Positions 43,327-47,061 of a DNA stretch of 47,061 nt are shown one piece after another. Position 1 is the stretch's first letter. Each line of letters begins with the position of its first letter. The notes beneath the pieces are model-generated. The model ran no database searches, was not told the DNA's origin, and saw nothing but the letters and a program-made list of their open reading frames with translations. Location: NCBI GenBank assembly GCA_036164085.1, contig JAYZJV010000058.1, positions 1 through 47,061 on the forward strand, read 5' to 3'. The stretch is from TMED-70 sp036164085 (GTDB taxonomy: Bacteria; Chloroflexota; Dehalococcoidia; Lucifugimonadales; Lucifugimonadaceae). The translations under genes were made by a program, and so were the position numbers.

Positions 43327-43871
43327 AAGTCTTCACCCCAAACATCATAATTAAAATTCTTACTTAAAGGATTTCGTTCTCTTTCTTTATTGTTTTTTTC
43401 GTTTAACTCCTTTGAAAGCGATGAAACTACTCCTGGTTTTCCCACTACTAATATAAAAGCGACTTTGCTCTCTTTTGGGATTTCTGAAACGGATTTGACT
43501 TCTTCTTCATCCCATCCACCTATAGGGTGTGTTTCAAGATTCAACTCAGTGGCTTGAAGCATTGCATTTTGGCCAGAAAACCCTATGTCTAAAAAAGTTT
43601 TTGGTGAAAAATCTTTATCATTGTTACTACAAAATATAATAATTAAACCTGAATTTATCGCCCATTCTTGATTGCCCTCAGACATGCATGCAACGATTGA
43701 ATTAAATCTATTTGAATCCCTTTTAATTCCAATAATTCTCCAGGGTTGTCTATTTCTTGATGAAGGAGCCCAAATGGAAGCCTTGATAATCAGCTCTATT
43801 TCTTCATTTGATAAATCTTTTGGACTAAAATTTACTGAACTTCTTCTTTTAAAAATTGAGGATTCGGACAA
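43323..43871 (-). CDS. Nitroreductase family protein
   Basis: 182 aa. The N-terminal FMN-binding motif is FKRRSSVNFSP, then ASIWAPSSRNRQPWR, both typical. The C-terminal half has DIGFSGQNAMLQATEL and a PIGGWDEEEV segment. The family uses FMN and NAD(P)H for two-electron reductions of nitro compounds, quinones or enones; the true substrate is open. The TTG start has AGGAG at a good distance upstream, so an alternative ATG is not needed. Divergent from the NIPSNAP gene. Confidence 0.85.
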   Translation of the reverse strand: MSESSIFKRRSSVNFSPKDLSNEEIELIIKASIWAPSSRNRQPWRIIGIKRDSNRFNSIVACMSEGNQEWAINSGLIIIFCSNNDKDFSPKTFLDIGFSGQNAMLQATELNLETHPIGGWDEEEVKSVSEIPKESKVAFILVVGKPGVVSSLSKELNEKNNKERERNPLSKNFNYDVWGEDF

Positions 43872-43949
43872 TTTTTTACTCCTATACTTTCATTTTATTT
43901 TATTGTAACCTTTTCTTTTAAATCCTACTTACTCTTTTGAGGTGAAAAA

Positions 43950-44567
43950 ATGATATATGAATTTAGAACTTATCAAATAAAAACAGGTTCACTTCCAACT
44001 GTCTTGGAAAAATTTAAAGAAAAAATAGATGGAAGAAATAAAATATCTAAGATAGGAGCATTTTGGTTCACAGAAATTGGTCCATTAAATCAAATAATCC
44101 ATGTTTGGCCATATAAAAATATTGACCATAGAAATAAATCTCGAAAAGAAGCTATAGAAAAAAAACTCTGGCCTCCAGATGCAGCAGATTATATGGTAAA
44201 AATGAATTCTGAAATTTGGTTACCTGTATCATTCAGTCCTACTTTTAGTGAAAGACAAATAGGCCCTTTTTTCGAAATGAGAATATATACGTTTGAACCA
44301 AATCAAATTGAAAAAATGCTTCCTGCATGGGAAGAGAAAATAGAAGCTAGGAATGAGCTAGCTCCTTTAGTTGGTGCATTTGTTTCTGAAATAGGTGATG
44401 TAAATAAATTTATGCATATATGGGCATATAAAAGCCTTCAACACAGAACTGAAGCAAGGGAAAAATTCAGTTCAATAGGTTGGCCACCTAAATCTTTTAA
44501 GACCAACCCCCCCTTGTATATGGAAAATAAAATAGTAATGGCTTCAGATTTCTCGCCTATAAAATAA
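43950..44567 (+). CDS. NIPSNAP family protein with two tandem domains
   Basis: 205 aa made of two NIPSNAP (dimeric alpha-beta barrel-like) repeats: residues about 1-100 (YEFRTYQIKTG, then IIHVWPYKNIDHR) and about 105-205 (FEMRIYTFEPNQ, then FMHIWAYKSLQHR). Each ends in a W-P-P segment. The function of bacterial NIPSNAP proteins is unclear; they occur beside catabolic genes. GAGGTG precedes the ATG. The stop directly abuts the convergent trmL stop. Confidence 0.85.
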   Translation: MIYEFRTYQIKTGSLPTVLEKFKEKIDGRNKISKIGAFWFTEIGPLNQIIHVWPYKNIDHRNKSRKEAIEKKLWPPDAADYMVKMNSEIWLPVSFSPTFSERQIGPFFEMRIYTFEPNQIEKMLPAWEEKIEARNELAPLVGAFVSEIGDVNKFMHIWAYKSLQHRTEAREKFSSIGWPPKSFKTNPPLYMENKIVMASDFSPIK

Positions 44568-45020
44568 TTAGAATTTATAATTATTTTGCCTTAGGCACTC
44601 ATAGGCAATTATAGATACAGAATTACAAATATTAATTGATCTGATATTTGGAAACATCGGAATGTATATTTTTTTTTCTTCATCAAATTTATTAAGAATC
44701 GATTTATTTATTCCTCTGCTTTCTGAACCGAACACAAATGTATCTGAAATATTAAAACTGCATTCTGAATAATTTTTTTTAGCTTGGGTATCAGTTAAAA
44801 AAACATCCGTTTTATTTTCTTTTAAAAAATCTTCAAATTTTTCATGAATAAATACTTTTGACAAATCAAAATAATCTAATGAAGCTCTTCTAAGATTTTT
44901 ATCATCTAGAGTAAATCCTAAAGGTTGAATAAGATGAAGCTCAGCATTTATATTTACGCATAGCCTTATTATGTTCCCAGTATTGTGGGGTATCTCTGGT
45001 TCAATTAGTACTATTTTGAT
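44568..45020 (-). CDS. trmL: tRNA (cytidine(34)-2'-O)-methyltransferase, probable ATC start
   Basis: 150 aa SPOUT methyltransferase. The N-terminus reads IKIVLIEPEIPHNTGNIIR and LIQPLGFTLDDKNLRRAS, and the C-terminal knot has FVFGSESRGI and IRSINICNSVSI, all TrmL hallmarks. It methylates the wobble nucleotide of leucine tRNAs. The frame has no ATG, GTG or TTG upstream of this block: it is closed by an in-frame TAA at about 45039-45041. ATC at 45018-45020 falls exactly where homologues have Met (M-K-I-V-L) and has AGGGG seven bases upstream. ATA at 45012-45014 is a less well spaced option. The first ordinary start (TTG, 44864) would delete 52 conserved residues. It overlaps the upstream gene by 10 bases. 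Confidence 0.85.
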   Translation of the reverse strand: MKIVLIEPEIPHNTGNIIRLCVNINAELHLIQPLGFTLDDKNLRRASLDYFDLSKVFIHEKFEDFLKENKTDVFLTDTQAKKNYSECSFNISDTFVFGSESRGINKSILNKFDEEKKIYIPMFPNIRSINICNSVSIIAYECLRQNNYKF

Positions 45021-47056
45021 TGATAGGCCCCTTTTATGTTATCTATTTTTTCATTTAGATCTTTCATATTATCAATTGGTAAATCACATACATAATTATT
45101 ACAAATATAGATTTTATTTTTTTTATCATTTAATCTGTCTTCCATTATTGGTAAAAAAAAGTTTTCATCATAAGGATCTATAGAAACAATAATTGTGTTT
45201 GGTAAATATGAAGAAAGAAGAAATTTTAGAGATTCTTTATACAATCTTTCAGTATTATTACCGGAAATAAAAATTTCTGAATTTTCTTCTTCCATTAGAT
45301 AATAAAGTTTGAACCAAGAAGGAAGATCAAGTGGACTCTTATCAATTAAACCAGAAACAGATTCCATAGATTCACCTACAATATTTAGGTATTTTATATC
45401 ATTTGAATATCTATACAATTTATATGTATTTTGAGCTGCTATTGCAGCAGAATTTGGAACCATAGGGTCAAAAAAACCTTTAGGTCGGATTATAAGATCA
45501 TTTGACTCTACAGTATCATAAAATATCTTGTCTTTAGAGCTCCAAAATAAGCTAATAGTGTCTTCGCAGAAGTTTTTAGCTAGATTGTACCATTTAGATG
45601 ATTGAGATGAGTTGTATAGGTCAAATAATGCATTAGTGAAATAAGAGTAATCTTCTAAAAATGAAATTTTATTATTTTTAGTATGATATAAATTCTTATT
45701 TTCTATAAAATTTTCCATTATAGATTCTGAAGATTTTACTGCTTGAGATAAAAATTTTGATTCTCCAGTCACATTATATGTATTGCATAGAGAAGAAATT
45801 AAAAGTGCATTCCATGAAGTGATAAATTTATTATCTGTATTTGGTTTTACTTTTTTGTTTCTAATTTTTATAAGTTCATTTTTTGAATCATTAATTATTT
45901 TCTCTACTTTGGTTTTAGAAATATTTTTTGATTTTGAAATTTCATCTATAGATTGATTTACATATAAAATGTTCTTTTTATCTATATCTCCTTCTTCAGT
46001 TAAGTTCCAATAATCTTTAATGATTTTAAAATTTTCAGATGAAATGTTTTTTTTGATCTGATTATAGTCCCAAATATAAAATTCTCCTTCTTTCCCTTCT
46101 GAATCAGCATCTTGTGTTGAATAAAAAAGATTTTCTTCTGACTTCATTTCTGCTTCTAAATAATTAATAGTCATATAAATAATTTTTTTTATATTCTCGT
46201 TCTCTGTTACTTTGAAAGAGGTACATAGAAGATTCAATATAAGGGCGTTATCATAAAGCATTTTTTCAAAGTGTGGAATTTTCCAGTCTCTATCGGTTGA
46301 ATATCTAGAGAAGCCTCCAGATAATTGATCAAAAATTCCTCCATTAATCATAGAACCTAAAGAAAGCTGAGCCATATTATAAAATTCATTTGAGCTATTT
46401 TTTTTCCCGAGTAAATATAAAATTTCTAGTTTAGATGTTTCTGGGAATTTAGGATAATCACCAAAGCCCCCTTTTTCAAAATCAAAAGAATCTTTCAATT
46501 GAGAAGTTATTTTAGAATAAATATTATTTATTTGGCTTTTTTTATTCAGGGTATTTTGAAATAAATTTTCCAATCCCTCAAAAACAACTTTAGAATGATC
46601 TTCGATACTACTTCGATTAGTTTGATAAATTTCAATTATTTTTGCTAATACTGACTTAAATGCTGGAATATTATGTTTATCAAATTTTGGGAAATAGGTT
46701 CCTGCATAGAAAGGCATCCCTTCTGCATTCATAAAAATAGAAGCTGGCCAACCTCCACTACCGCTTATCATTTGAATTGAAGCCATATAGATTGAATCAA
46801 TGTCAGGTCGTTCTTCCCTATCTACTTTTATAGAAACAAAGTTTTTATTAAGAATCTCTGCAGTTGCTAAATCTTCAAAAGATTCCTTTTCCATCACATG
46901 ACACCAATGGCAACTAGAGTAACCAATAGATAAAAAAATTGGTTTGTCTTCTTCTTTTGCTTTCTCAAAAGCTTCTTCCCCCCAAGGATACCAATCAACA
47001 GGATTAGTGGAATGCTGCAACAAATACTCTGACTTTTCTTGAGATAAATTATTCAA
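45011..47056 (-). CDS. DUF255 thioredoxin-domain protein (YyaL/spermatogenesis-associated 20 type), start near window edge
   Basis: 681 aa from the TTG at 47056; the frame stays open to base 47061, so the true start may be just outside. The N-terminal thioredoxin-like domain has EKSEYLLQHSTNPVDWYPWG and a C-x2-C at Cys49/Cys52 (SSCHWCHVM), near-universal in the family. The remaining about 500 residues form an alpha/alpha-barrel region (GGFGDYPKFPE, GIFDQLSGGFSRYSTD, HFEKMLYDNA) like glycoside-hydrolase/epimerase-type barrels. Function is not established. The end of the gene carries the ribosome-binding site for trmL. Confidence 0.87.
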   Translation of the reverse strand: MNNLSQEKSEYLLQHSTNPVDWYPWGEEAFEKAKEEDKPIFLSIGYSSCHWCHVMEKESFEDLATAEILNKNFVSIKVDREERPDIDSIYMASIQMISGSGGWPASIFMNAEGMPFYAGTYFPKFDKHNIPAFKSVLAKIIEIYQTNRSSIEDHSKVVFEGLENLFQNTLNKKSQINNIYSKITSQLKDSFDFEKGGFGDYPKFPETSKLEILYLLGKKNSSNEFYNMAQLSLGSMINGGIFDQLSGGFSRYSTDRDWKIPHFEKMLYDNALILNLLCTSFKVTENENIKKIIYMTINYLEAEMKSEENLFYSTQDADSEGKEGEFYIWDYNQIKKNISSENFKIIKDYWNLTEEGDIDKKNILYVNQSIDEISKSKNISKTKVEKIINDSKNELIKIRNKKVKPNTDNKFITSWNALLISSLCNTYNVTGESKFLSQAVKSSESIMENFIENKNLYHTKNNKISFLEDYSYFTNALFDLYNSSQSSKWYNLAKNFCEDTISLFWSSKDKIFYDTVESNDLIIRPKGFFDPMVPNSAAIAAQNTYKLYRYSNDIKYLNIVGESMESVSGLIDKSPLDLPSWFKLYYLMEEENSEIFISGNNTERLYKESLKFLLSSYLPNTIIVSIDPYDENFFLPIMEDRLNDKKNKIYICNNYVCDLPIDNMKDLNEKIDNIKGAYQSK

Positions 47057-47061
47057 ATCAA

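Overview
The window is AT-rich (roughly 30% G+C by eye), densely coded bacterial chromosome. Gaps are short and many neighbouring genes overlap by 1 to 20 bases. TTG starts are common and often have a clear Shine-Dalgarno sequence. I see no insertion sequence, prophage, CRISPR array or rRNA. The gene content suggests a streamlined marine bacterium of the Chloroflexota (SAR202-like Dehalococcoidia). The pointers are DUF3105 + BdbC-type DsbB + TlpA lipoprotein, HisZ, PurS, a TM0106-type nuclease/helicase, a cytidylate-kinase-like protein beside uvrC, and many hydroxy/keto-acid enzymes (Ldh2, HpcH/HpaI, RraA, AraD1, CaiB). This assignment is an inference from gene content, not from a marker tree.

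Layout: 1-1904 (+) holds a disulfide/thioredoxin set (DUF3105, BdbC, TlpA) and then purS. 1899-7319 (-) is a compact histidine operon, hisZ-hisG-hisD-hisC-hisB. 7419-10437 (-) holds an HpcH/HpaI-family protein, an Ldh2 dehydrogenase and a Gfo/Idh/MocA oxidoreductase. 10438-10912 has no protein gene but contains a candidate structured RNA with its own promoter and terminator, then a 12-bp perfect inverted repeat over a TATAAT. 10913-19717 continues the acid-catabolism neighbourhood: crotonase, CaiB/BaiF CoA-transferase, two aldo/keto reductases, a second HpcH/HpaI aldolase, a D-2-hydroxyacid dehydrogenase, a class V aminotransferase and two exporters (EamA, LysE). 19718-20064 is non-coding and carries a second copy of the RNA's 3' module. 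20065-23382 encodes an Fe-S nuclease/RNase H/helicase fusion. Then come apt, tRNA-Arg, tRNA-His, rraA and pepA.

26573-36325 is mostly housekeeping: a metallo-beta-lactamase-fold hydrolase, mtaB, fabF-recJ, lgt, a XerC/D recombinase, a cytidylate-kinase-like protein, a small tail-anchored protein and uvrC. 36311-36892 is a winged-helix-like orphan, followed by about 500 bases without a gene. 37394-42776 holds three multi-pass membrane proteins and AraD1. 42877-47061 holds aroQ, a nitroreductase, a NIPSNAP protein, trmL (apparently starting at an ATC codon) and a DUF255 thioredoxin-domain protein that reaches the window edge.

Most worth a second look: (1) the RNA at about 10624-10810 and its shared 3' module at 19907-19964; (2) trmL starting at ATC with an ideal ribosome-binding site inside the upstream gene; (3) a long-form HisG encoded next to HisZ; (4) enzyme-family members with altered key residues (crotonase, metallo-hydrolase, HpcH-like protein); (5) inverted repeats at three promoter regions.
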